A DNA stretch of 64,000 bases, taken from assembly GCA_963978905.1 (NCBI GenBank), contig OZ022256.1, positions 3,579,501 to 3,643,500 on the forward strand, given 5' to 3'. The notes beneath the pieces were generated by a model that did not search any database, was not told the origin of the DNA, and saw only the letters and a program-made list of their open reading frames with translations. Shown in pieces: positions 1 through 11,600 of this stretch (positions are counted from its first letter, which is position 1; the number at the start of each line of letters is the position of its first letter). The position numbers were made by a program, and so were the translations under genes. Source of the DNA: Trichostrongylus colubriformis. Taxonomy: Eukaryota; Nematoda; Chromadorea; Rhabditida; Trichostrongylidae.

Positions 1-502
1 TGTATCTCTGTGCTACTTCGAAGTGTTTAAAGCATAGCGAGTTGCTATAGTAGAATGAGCAGTCTCCTGTGTTATTCGTGGAGCTGCATGGTATACATAC
101 ATAACTACGTACGGAATCACTATAGATTGGGTGTGTACTGCTAAGGCACGAAGTCTCATAGCGCCGTGAGTGTACAAGGCGATGGGTGCATGTGCGTTCA
201 TACTCTGCGGTGCCAGCGGCAAGGCGTCGCCGCGTGTCTCTCTTCTCTGCTTATGCAACTCTGCATCTTCTCTGCACCTTTCCCCGCGCAACTCTGCCTC
301 GCTGCCTGTTAGTGCAGTTACGTCCTCCGGCGCAGGGTATGACGGCTGCCCAAGAGCATCGCTAGTGGTTGGGTCCTGAGGTTTTGTGCCCACCTCCTGA
401 CATAACGTGCAAACAGGTAATTGCTTTCGGACCCAGCTACATGAAGTACCATAGCTCCCACTCACGCAGCGCCCTAACTTCCAGCCCTTTCGCCTGGTTT
501 TG

Positions 503-877
503 TTAGGCCGCGGTCATATTTTACGTGTCTGCGTCAATTGGTCTGGCACCGGCGTCAGGTTGACGCAATCATGTGCCTTCTGCAGACGAAGACGTCAATC
601 CGGTGACGCGCACCGTTTCGAAATGCTCGACCCCTCCACACTACAGTATGGTGATTGTGGCGAGAGCCCACGATTTTGATTTCGAATCTTGGCATGGTGC
701 GATACTATGCCATATTCAAATTTGAATTCCAAAACTCTCGCCACGACCACCATACTGTAGTGTGGTTGCGTCGAGCGTTTCGCAAACTTTGCGCGTCATC
801 AGATTGACGCCGTTGTCTGCGGCAGGCACATGATTGCGTCAATTGACGAAGACATCATATGTGTGACTGCGGCCTTA
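503..877. mobile_element. Palindromic fold-back MITE, long form
   Basis: The left end reads TTAGGCCGCGGTCATATTTT and the right end GACTGCGGCCTTA, so the ends are inverted repeats flanked by TTA/TAA. Inside, a second inverted repeat (CACTACAGTATGGTG near 640 and CACCATACTGTAGTGTGG near 750) surrounds a short centre, so nearly the whole element can fold. It is non-coding and belongs to the family found at many other places in the window. Confidence 0.8.
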
Positions 878-1364
878 CTGAGAGCTTCCATGAATACACT
901 CAATAGTGGATATTAATCTATCGAGTGAGCAATCTTTCGAAGATATTATTCGGCTAAAAAAGGGGGGGGGGAACTCGCAAGTCGCTACAACCTTTAAAAA
1001 GCGAACCACAAGATGTCATAAAGTTAGAGGAAAAGTGGCAAAAACATTTAAACTTTTCTCCTTGCTTCCTATTTACCGGCTAGTCATTCAATACTTCTGT
1101 TTTCACCACTGAATGCCATAGCCAACACAGGATCATCGCAAAATGTACCTGTGGATACTTCATAATCAGTTTTAATCCCTGGACGATTGCTATAGTCTGA
1201 AGTGATGTTCGCAATACTCTTTGCAGTTGTTGTAACTCTTGTTTGGCATGATTTATCAGCCGAATTAATCTTGTGTCAACTTCGGAGGCTATTACAAATA
1301 TCACTTGAGGCATGAAATAAACAATGGAACGACCAAGGCAGGAAGCGGCAGCTCTGCTGAGTCT

Positions 1365-1485
1365 GTGTATTCAATTACTATTTATTTATTCACCTAACCA
1401 AAAACACTAATATGTCATTTCTGCAGGAGCAGAAATGACATATTGTTGTTTTTGGTTAGTTGAAATAATAGACAAATAATAAGCA
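1365..1485. repeat. Hairpin / small fold-back repeat
   Basis: TAACCAAAAACACTAATATG followed by TCATTTCTGC is mirrored after a 4-nt loop by GCAGAAATGACATATTG and TTGTTTTTGGTTA. The complementarity continues imperfectly outwards (CAATTACTATTTATTTATT against AATAATAGACAAATAATAAG). It looks like a small inverted-repeat element. No coding capacity. Confidence 0.7.
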
Positions 1486-2335
1486 GCACAGAAACATTTT
1501 TCCGTGAACGATTCCTTTACGTCTTTATTGTCGTTTCCTGGTCCCAATGTACTTCATCAGCTCCGGTTCTTGGGGGTACACTTCTCTGTCGAGGAGCTAT
1601 ACAGCCTTGAACGTTGGTTAACTGAGCAAATCGGAAGGATTAGGTTCCCTCCGTCTTTTTTACAGGCACTTTCCGCGGTAACCGCGTTAGCTATTTACCC
1701 TGCCGCAGCCGATAGACCTCAGGGTAACCGTCGAGGCTGTACCCTTTGAGCGGCGCCAGGAGGTCTCCTGACAGCGCTAAGCCCGCGGGAAGCAATTGCA
1801 ACCCTGCCCATCAACTGCGACCCCACGCGGCATTGGACGAAGCTTTTTCCAACGTGGCATTTACGTGGGTCTGAGATTCATGCGATAAGATAAGATAAAG
1901 AGGATATTTCGGTTCGCTTGGGGAAACAGGTAATATCTCAAGGTTCCTCATGATCACATCCAACGTGTCTTTTTTGAAGGCACTTTGCGCGATAACCGCA
2001 TCAGCTATTTACTCTTAAACTTAATCAATGTAATCGTGGAAAGTGCCTTTGAATAAGACATGCAGTCTAGTTCCATTGGAATAGTAAAGGTGGCACTTGA
2101 AGGCCATCTCGTCTGTTCCGTACCTACGGGGCCATCCAGTGTTCAAGTCAGTAAGAATTGTGTAACTAACTCACCGATCCTGCAAGTTATGGAAAGCTTA
2201 ATCGATTTGCACGGACACTGAATGAAAATTTTGGTCCCTGCACATGCTGTTGGAAATGCGCCATTGGACACTGCTCCAGCTAAGTAAGTTTATTGAAATT
2301 TACTACATGCACTGTATGGGCCTGAAATATTATTT

Positions 2336-5300
2336 GGTGACACGTAGGCGATGGCGGGAGAAATACTGGCCGTTATAGAAATAATTAACTAACGAGCGAA
2401 CCATATAAATCTACGACAAACACCTTTGTCATCGATGTAAGACTTGGGTGTAAACCATATAACTGAATCACCTTCTTTTACTTTTGTGACTTTCCAGCCA
2501 CACGTGGCTAATGGACAGCAGATTAATAATAATATCAAATCGTTGCAGACTTAAAATTGTCATAGAGAGTATCATCACCAGCGATAATCATTCATATTCT
2601 TGCGTCTGACACACAACGTCTGGTACACACAAATAGATCGAGGCTTACTGCTCTTCTGCTAGGATTGGAGCTCTCATATATTTCTATTTCTGTTCCTTAA
2701 TAGCATAATTAGAATACCACTGAACTAGCTTTGTGAGTCAAAAGATTGAAGAACACATCTTGCAGTCTTCTGTGCTCACAAGTGAGAAGCTGGACTTTCA
2801 ATAGTCGCACTTTCTACTGCTAAAAGCCATTCATATGTCACTTCACAGTTTGCATCGAACGGCTTTCCATTGGTAATCAGAAAGTGAGACGTATATTTTG
2901 TACGCCTCATCGCACTCACGGCAACGGTACCTTCCGCCTTGGTTCAGTTATATAACCATCTTAATGAAAGGAATTGTGCATGGAAAACGAGTTGTCTGTT
3001 ACCCATATGTTTATGTGGAATTTGCTTAATGAGGGCGACACAAAGTTTCACGCGAAAAGGTGAATGTAGCCTGTAAAAGTGGTGGCTGAGGGGCGAGGCC
3101 TCAGAGTAAATACCCGCCCCGTCGCCCGCTGCGGTTGAAAGCGGGGAGTGGGACACTTCACGTAATTTTCTGTTCCCACTGTGCATCTATGACCACGACA
3201 AGCGACGAGGCGAGCATTCACTTCACGGCCCCACCCCATCAGCCACCTTTTTGAGGAGCTTTCTCTCAGCCGGATTATCTTTTTTTCGCGTGTAGGTTTG
3301 CATGCCACCCTTATTAGACAAATAAGAAAAAATATTGATAGCAAAGAGACGAAATATTTTGCATGAACGACTCCTTTAAGATTGTTGCTCCCTCGATGTT
3401 CACCTTCCCGGATCCGTTACTTTAGTCTATGGGATGCGTGCAAGAACGATAAGGCTTTGCAACGTGCGACGGTATGCTTCAAATATGAAAAGGAACACGG
3501 CGACTCACTTTATTACCCAACTACAAACGGCGGCCCTAAATCGTACAACACATGCTGCGTTACGAAACTAACAATACACTTCCACTTATTCCTATCCAAT
3601 GCATCTTCAGCCATGGCCTCGACTTTGGTGGATTCGTTATTGCACCTCTTCTTTTGGGCTCCTCGTGGTTTCTTCTTTCAAGTTTCAAACAGTGGCTTTC
3701 TGTTAGATTAGAGCACGTAGCTTGTCTAAGATTATCATTACGGCGTTAATTAGCAATGTAACTGACGTGGAATTTCCGGTCCGGGTATTGTTGGGTGGAA
3801 ATTGCGTGGTGTTTTGGGGCGTACCCAGTCTTTGACATGCTCTGATATGCAGCTGAAAAAGGCTTATTGGTCGTCATTACAAAAAATCTCATGTTTTTCT
3901 AGCTGTAAGTGTGCTAGGTCGTTCCCGTCGGCCGCTTTAAGTAGCCAGAGGCCACCTCCCATACTCCGCACCGGCGGGGGTTGGCTGCGTATACAGACAG
4001 CGAGGCTGAGTGCCACTGAGATGAAATGCAGAGACGTCGTAGGTAACGAGGCGGTGGCATAGACGGAGACGCAGAGACACGTAGCCACGCCTTGCCTCGG
4101 GCACCGCAGAGTATGAGCGCGACCTAAATCTGATCAAACACAATGGTTTTAACCATAAAGAAACAGTTAAATAAAGCTTTAAGCAGTCTCAGCCTTTCAT
4201 TTGAGAATTCGTTTTTCTAGAATAAGTTGTGAAAGGCGATTCTGACGTCCATGTCTTCTTGAAGGATACTATTTCGGAGTTCTTCAGCCAGGGAAAAGTT
4301 TCAGCTTTCCATGGAACCTTGAAATGAGACCTGCAAGGATCGACAGATTTCGTTTACTGATTTCAACTGTGATAACAAAATATGCAAAATGCGAATTTGT
4401 ACCTCCACGTTTTTGAATTTTTACTCTAGCTTCAATAAGTGCATCAATTCCTATCTTTGACGTTTCTTTATCCGCTCCTGACGAAGTTGCATGTATCTTT
4501 TTAATTTGAACTGAATGCTTCCACCCGTGAATTGCTATGCGTTCAATAAAAATGAAAAAAAAGACATACCGAAACCAAACTGTTAGCATGAACACCTCAC
4601 AAGCGTCAATGTCATAAGAAACCCAGCTTGTTTCGGTCTCGGCGTCCGCAGCGCGCGAATCAGGTACTGTCAGGAAACTGAATTACCTCGGGAGACGATT
4701 TTCTGAATTCGATAATTTGACCGTGACTTCGAAAATGTGAGATGGCCATGGATCTGTCACCTCCATTTCAATTGGTGAATCAATTGCCTCAAATGTGAGC
4801 ACGTGCCAGTCGCATAGGGTACTTCGAGTTTCACAAGAATGGAGAGGAACTCCTGCACCGTACTCTGAACAGTTTTGCAATAGTTGACCTTTCCTTTTAG
4901 GGAATAATCGTCGTCAATAGTTTAGCGATCGGACTTCATCTGTTCGATTTAAAAAAGCGTATTTGCGGCTAACTATGGGGAATTTTCATCGTATGGTTCC
5001 ATTACTATAGAGCGAACTGGTTCGTGCAATCTTAGCAGACTACGCCTAAGATGGGGCATGAAAAAATGATCTACCCTTGAGAGGGCATCATTTTGTCTCT
5101 ACAGATGCACACTTTCAAAGCAATTCTCCCGCTGTCCACTACTTGGCAACATCCATTCCAAAGACAATCGTCTAACGTATTTCCCACAAGTTTCGAGCCA
5201 TCTTGTCAGCAACTTGAAAATGCGGCTTTTTGTGGTCTCAACATCCCCTCTCTGGGAACCTCGTTGAACTTCGTATCTGGGAGGCCAAACAAATAGTGAC

Positions 5301-5628
5301 GTTTATCATCAAAGAATTACGGGGAAATAGTTATTGAGCAAAACTGCGGGAAATTTTTCTGCGCTGTAATAGAGAGAGAAAGATAATCGATGCTGTTCGT
5401 CTCCAGTGGAAGATGCACACATTCTACTCCTTGTAGAATCACAAAAGTACTTGAGTGATGAAACGTCCTCTGTCGCGTGCATTGCATTTTGTCTCTTCGA
5501 GTGGATATGCTGTGTCGCCGTTATTGAGCTCACACACGCTCACCTCCTCATAGGATTTACTTCACAGATGATGCACATACTACATAAGGTTCCGATTTTA
5601 CAGGTATTGAACAACCCGGGCCTCTCAA
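2336..5628 (+). repeat. 5' flank of receptor A, segmental duplication (left copy)
   Basis: From GGTGACACGTAGGCGATGG onwards this flank aligns collinearly with 20493-27223 upstream of receptor B. Matching landmarks include the TTCACCTTCC(C/A)GATCCGTT block near 3398 and 22788, and TTCGTCTCCAGTGGAAGATG near 5397 and 26997. Reading frames are not conserved between the copies, so it is non-coding, presumably promoter plus old repeats. It lacks the mariner, the roughly 0.5-kb element and the Tc1 element found in the right copy, and so records the empty sites. A decayed palindromic MITE lies around 3957-4127. Confidence 0.8.
5591..5603 (+). promoter_or_regulatory. Probable trans-splice acceptor of receptor A
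   Basis: A pyrimidine-rich TTTTACAG ends 25 nt before the ATG at 5629. The same acceptor-like sequence sits at the same distance in paralogue B (ending 27198), and TTTTCAG lies before C (ending 38249). Conservation ahead of the start codon is what a spliced-leader addition site, or the 3' end of a 5'UTR intron, would look like. Which of the two it is cannot be told from DNA. Confidence 0.5.
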
Positions 5629-8600
5629 ATGAATTCTCTCGTAAACGGATGTATAATGATGGTGGTCAGTGATTGTTGACTTTTTCCATTCAGACGGCTT
5701 CCAAAAAGCGAGTCGTGGATATTTCAGCTGGGCATGGCAGGCCTCGTCCCAATGATGTATGTTGTGTTAAAACTGCTACTGCGTCGTGATCGGCTTCAAC
5801 CCTTCCACTATTTGATTCTTTCAAAATTTGCAGCTGATGGTATCGAAATGCTCCTGCCTCTCATGGCTCTTTCTGCATCTCAGCTATTGTTGTGAGTTCG
5901 AGCACTCTGTTAAAATGCATTTTCAAGTATGCCTCTTCCTTCCTACTTCTTATGACAAAGCACCTCTAACTGGATCCCCACCCATCGTGGTCTGATGCTA
6001 TTTGATACTGAGAAAACCTCATATCCTGTACTCGCTTCGATTAAAGGAATCGGAAGGGTCGGAAAAAGGAGGAAAATGGGAGCAAGTGTCGTTTCGAAAG
6101 AACATTCAAGGTTAGATGCGATAATCGGTAGAAAGTCCCGGCTTTGAGTGCGCGACGATGCGCTAGTATCTGCATCTCCCGCGCATCTCTTCAAACTGCG
6201 ACATAACCTTTCCGTCTTCTCACTGTAAGAGATGTCAGTTGTTGTCTCATCGGGTGTATTTCATCCATTCATGATCATGGTAAAGCATGATCAATTGAAG
6301 CAATCAGTGGGAGAATATCTATATGAAAAGTATACGAAAAAGTTAATAGTGGCAAAAGAAAAACCCATGAAATTATCTTTCGACGTCTTTGCAGCGTGTC
6401 GTGGGTGCAATGTGCGCGATCCGACGAACTGCAAGCGTTACGGTAGATCGTATCGTAGACCGGAATTGCCACTTTCCGGTGTCTTCAGTACATTGAATCA
6501 GCATGGACATTGAACATGGTAGAACGGCATACATACAGTACCGCACATATTTTTTTTCTGAAAAATCGATCCTCAACTACGAGTTAATCGAGGCAAACCG
6601 TCGCACCGTTTTAATTTCATTTGAAGTTTATAAAATGTGTAAAATTCGGAAGCTCCGAATTTGTCTCGATGCGACGAGTTCAAGGACCTATGAAATGTCG
6701 AATTTGGATAAGTAGCTCACCAGCTTTCTGGTGGTAGCTGCAAAGATTCTTTTTTTTACTCTCAAGCAGAACTCCAACTTTTTTGGGCCTATGTTAGCAT
6801 GCTTAATTGTTGCTCGCCCATGTTCCGCACAAACATCACTTTTTCGACGAATTCTCCCAATACAGGACACTTTTCAGCAAGAGCTTTTTTTCACATTTTT
6901 GAAAGTTTTTGAGCTCATTTCGTCAGAAAAGACCAAGTACTTAGAAAAATCACTCACCTTTCACAGACTGCTAATTGCGTATTGCAGGAATAATCATAAC
7001 TTCCGAATTACAGACAAACGCTTCTTCTATGAGAAAGCCTCAGACGTCAGTGTACAGTGTATTTTTGATGCAGATTAACTCTCCCTCTAATCGCTAAATG
7101 ACATCTTCGATCAATGAAAATAGCATGGTGTCTTCAAAGAGCAGATTCAGTGCTTCCATAAAATAATAGCTATACTCAAACAGTGCTTGAGATATTGAAT
7201 TCGGTAAAGATAGTATTAATCCTACATGAAAGTGTAAAGGTGGGCTGAAACACAGAACAGGAATGGAATTCACAATGCTGGGTTCAGAAGGGAAACTACT
7301 GATCGAGGACAAATCATTCCACAGAGACTATTTCATTTTTATCTATCATTGTTTTCCTGTTTTCTAGATATCGTTGTCTCAAGTGAAAGCTAATTGATCT
7401 GCTAATTACCCTGCACAGATCAGGTCAATGCCTTGCAGTGTTACCACATCACACCAGTACCCACTACTATATATTAAGAGCCACTCGCTAATGTTAATGA
7501 GGAATGGGAGGCTCGGATATGTGGTAATACCGCAAGGAATTGACCTGATCTGCGTGGGGTAATTAGCAGATTAATTAGCGTTCACTTACTTGAGACAACG
7601 ATATCTGGACAACAGGAAGACAAAAATAGATGAAAAATGAAATTTTACCGTAATATGTTTTTGACCTCGATCGTCGATCAGCAGTTATCTCCGAGCACAG
7701 CAATGTAAATCTCATTCGTATTCGTATGCTCTCAATCCACCTTCACACTTTCATGTAGAATTCATATCTTTTCCAAATTCTCGATCTGAAGCGTTGTTTG
7801 GGCACACTATTATTTAATGAAAGCACAGAATTTACTTCGCGAAGACCCCATGCTATTCTCATCGCTCAAAGATGTACCTTCAGCTGTGTGAGAGAAAATT
7901 AATCTGCATTCATACACCGTACAGTAATGTTTGAGGCTTTATTATAAAAGGATCGCTTGCTTGTAATTCAGAAGTCAAAATAATTCCTGCAGTACGCAAA
8001 TAGTAGTCTGTGAAAGGTGATTGATTTCTTCAATTACTTGGTCGATCGATTCTGATGAAATGGGCTTGAAAATTTTCAAAAATGTCGTGAAAAGCTATTG
8101 ACCTAAAAAGTCGGAGTGTTGCCTGAGGTTGAAGAACAAGTCTTGCAGCTTTCACCGGAGAGCTGGTGATCTATCCATCCGAATTCGACATTTCATAGGT
8201 CGTTAAACTCGTTGCATTGAGACTGATTCGAAGCTATCAAATTTTTCACAATTTATCCACCTTTAACGAAGTTATGACGGTGCGACGGTGCATCGAGGAA
8301 TCCGTCGCCAGCTTTCCGTTTCTTCAAAAAATGTGAGCGGTATGGTACCTATGAACTCGCCAGATGCAGTTTCTAAGATAATATGGATGTCTGTAGGCCA
8401 CTAGATGTATCTACCACCCAAAGTTATCTAGGTCCACTACACTCCCACCCTTTCTTGACGGCTGTCACTGAATCAAGCCACTTGTGCGAACGTTTTGAAT
8501 GTTTCTTTCTGAATTTAATTTACAAAAGAAAGTCTTTATTGTGAGCACTCAGCGTAGAAGAGTGCCCTAGCTCCAGTCCTGGTGATGGAGCAGCAGTTTT

Positions 8601-11600
8601 CGCTAATCGGTGTCGATTTTTCAGTGGAAACTGGTTGCGTGACAAGGACAAGACTATCGCTGGCTATTTGGCGCTATCATTACAATACTCGAGTATCTAC
8701 ACTTCTATAGCGATGACTGTAAATCGGCTTGTTGCAGTTAACTGCCCTCAAAAATACTCGAAATGGTTTTGCCGGAAGAAGACTGTGATGTATATCACAG
8801 CATGCTGGTTGATTGCATGGGCTCACAATGCTGTCCATTTAAAAAGTTGGTCTCCTACTTCATCGGAAATCTTGTTGGCGAAAGTTATGCCGCCAATTCA
8901 TCGCTAGTAAAGACAATCGTGGCGGGATTTTCGAGATTCCAGATATGCGCCATAGGAAAAACGCACTATCCATGCGAAGAGCTGTTGCTTTGCTATGTTA
9001 ACGTTTGGATCTTATACTTTATTCAGAGAAACAACATTACGCGTTATTAAAAGTAGCTGAGTTATGAGCAAAACTTTCGGTCTTGGATGGGACTCGAACC
9101 CACACTCCATGCGTTCCGGGCATATGTGCTACACTACACTACCGAGACCCTTTCACCTCAACTCAGCTTCTAAATGGTAAATTTAAACCATAGTTCATCG
9201 GCACTCACACGTGAAACGTGTTGAGCCGTTTGGCCAATATCGGCATCGAACCGTGAAGCTGAGAGCCTCAATATATATTGATTGCGATATTTTCTTGATT
9301 TTTGTATGCTGATTTTCGCCGCAGCCCGCGATGCGAAAGTTGTTACAAGTATGTTGAGTTATGGACGAAGGCTTATCTATCAATATCTACTCGAGTTTTC
9401 AGCTTCACGGTCAATGCCGATAGTGGCCAACCGGCTCAACACGTTATGCGTGTGAGTGCTGATAAGCTATGGTAAATATACCATTCAGACGCTGAGGCTG
9501 GAGGGGTCTCTATATCGTTGTGGATTAGCACATATGCCCGAAAAGCATGAAGTGCGGGTTCAAGTCCCGTCTGAGACCGTGGTGTCTGTCCATAACTCAG
9601 CATACATGAAAAAACTTTCGCATCGAGGGCTGCGGCGATAAGACAACAAAAAATTTCGCGTTATATTTCGATCAACGAAAAATGCAAATGCGGGCCCTTT
9701 TGGCTACATTTTGATAACAGAAACCTCACAAAATCAATATTTCAAGAAACCCCACAGCCTGGCAAATCATCAACTGATCCAGAGCAGTAAGGCTAGAATG
9801 TTCTTAAGGCGTGAAATGACAATGCTATTAGAATATAATAATTGAAATTTTGTATGGATTGACTAAAGTTCTCCATAATCTGTCCTACTGGTACGGACAT
9901 GACCTTTTATCTTCTATGTTCTACATGGCCCACTTGGCAGTGCCTGTCTTCCTCGGTGATGGAACTCCATAGCACAGTTTTCTCAACTGGCTTAGAAAAA
10001 GCAATTAGAGCAGGTGTTTATTAAGGAAGAAGCTGTGCGGAAAGAAGACTAGGTGTAGTAGGCACGGCGTCTCTCACCAACGTGTCCGGCTAAGCCATAT
10101 CATCGTTCGTTGAGCTATGACATTACCATGAAGCCTTCATCCGGTAACCTGCATAAGCTTCTGTACTCGCGCAAGGGGTGACCTTCGACCATAATCGGTG
10201 CTCTTCACCTGCACCTGGGTAGTTGGTGTTTCCTCTACATATAGTTGGATTTAAAGTGATGGTGATATATATACAATGTCGAGGCTGCCTCCAAAGATAA
10301 GCACTAAGGTTACTATTGTGTCTGAATGTGCCTGATGATTTCTACCTTTGCCTCGTATTCTTATACTATGCTTGCAAAAATATGCAAGAAGTCCCTTTTG
10401 TCAAGAATGATGTGAAAAAAAGGTCGTTCTCATTTTACTAGTTATGGAATTCATGAAAATCTGTAAATAATGTAATTGAATATACAATATAATGAATAAT
10501 GTAATTGAACTGCATTACAAAGTATTTCTTCTGACTTCAGGTGGATGTAGTTTTACATTTCAACCGGAAACATGCCAATTCGAATTCAATGACGAACGAT
10601 GTGGGCGCACTCTTTCGCTTAGTCAAGATCTTATCTATAATATCACAATCGCTGTCGCTAGCACACTCGTCGATATCTACTGCATGTTGCAGCTGAACTA
10701 CAAAAAAGAGGTTTGTGTGTTGAAGGTAATAATAGTATTCGTGAGTTCGATCCAACATCACTGACAGCGCACAGTGAGAGAGCGATTCTGCCTACACTTG
10801 TGACTACCAACACATGAATTTCTTCTAATTTTCCCAGGAGAAGAGTTCAAAAGTCTAGGAGTATTCGGGAAATATATCTCCGTGGGCACACTCCTCGGAT
10901 ATCCAGCTTTAAAGACAGTGTTTTTGGTAATGTGTGTGATGAGGGATCCAAAATGGAGTCATTCAGTGAAAAACTACGGGTCTAAAAGGCCTTTGCGTGG
11001 CGAAATCCCGCGCCGAAGGCGTCCCCTTGAGCTGTGGCGGAGACGGCCTCGTCAGGGCAAGCCGCCTTCATTCAGGGCAGCCCGCCTCCTGGTGACGAGC
11101 TTCCCCTGATTAGCTGGGTGGGAGGGGCGAAGGCGATGCGGCACGGCTGGAGCGATCCGGGCGCTCTTTCGTGAACTGAGCGTCGCATACCCAATCTCAA
11201 TCAGCTAATTGTCTGTTTCAGTGTTTTGATTTTTGCTGCTCACCCGTAGATCTGCGAGTTTTCCTTTTCTGTTCTTCTTTTCTCTCTCATTATTTCTCAC
11301 TCTATGTCTTCGCTCATTTGTAGTTAACGATGGGATGCCTTTGAAGTTTTTCGTAGAGTTTCCTCGCTGTTTTTGCGCATTGATTGCTTGGCTACATGCC
11401 AGTGGCAGAGTCTCCCTGGCTACCCACCTCTTGACGGCCGTCCACGTCGAGAATCAACGGTGGGAAGGGGTTCCTATTCCTCGGGTTTTTGGCCTACTCC
11501 ATCCGTTTTTTTTTCTCCACTGTCCTGTTACTAGGCATCTCGGCTTTCATATATACTACGTCTTTTACTTCTTGTCCGAATTTTCCTAAATGCGCCTTTG

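Larger units (their letters stand above)
1..2335. other. Gene-free left edge, repeat debris
   Basis: No exon I can support lies here. It contains a partial copy of the palindromic MITE family near 185-340, a complete fold-back copy at 503-877, a hairpin at 1365-1485, and a direct repeat (about 50 nt around 1652-1700, again around 1964-2015, both reading AGGCACTT then a GATAACCGC-like core). The open frames seen here have no recognisable protein features and lie over repeats. Confidence 0.6.
9048..9657. mobile_element. Head-to-head tRNA-derived SINE dimer in intron 3 of A
   Basis: Two tRNA-like units face each other: minus-strand 9079-9149 and plus-strand 9505-9578. They are joined by matching bodies (TTGAGCCGTTTGGCCAATAT near 9220 against its complement near 9420), so the whole insert is an imperfect palindrome. 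The insert is bracketed by the direct repeat GCGTTAT at 9041-9047 and 9658-9664, and paralogue B has no insert here. Direct-repeat flanks suggest retroposition of a pre-formed dimer, or a second SINE inserting into the first. Confidence 0.75.

Noticed and set aside
13..465. Open frame of 150 codons on the minus strand at the left edge
   Set aside because: It overlaps a partial palindromic MITE, has no domain, signal peptide or splice context, and its composition follows the repeat.
4683..4880. Minus-strand open frame upstream of receptor A
   Set aside because: The duplicated region upstream of B (around 26233-26457) does not preserve the frame, so it is not coding.
9079..9578. Two functional tRNA genes
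   Set aside because: Acceptor-stem mismatches, wrong base at loop position 33, distorted D-arms and the SINE context argue for retroposon heads.
10882..11109. Possible extra receptor exon in intron 4 of A
   Set aside because: No equivalent in B or C, and the last two thirds fall in a dispersed repeat also found at 61633.
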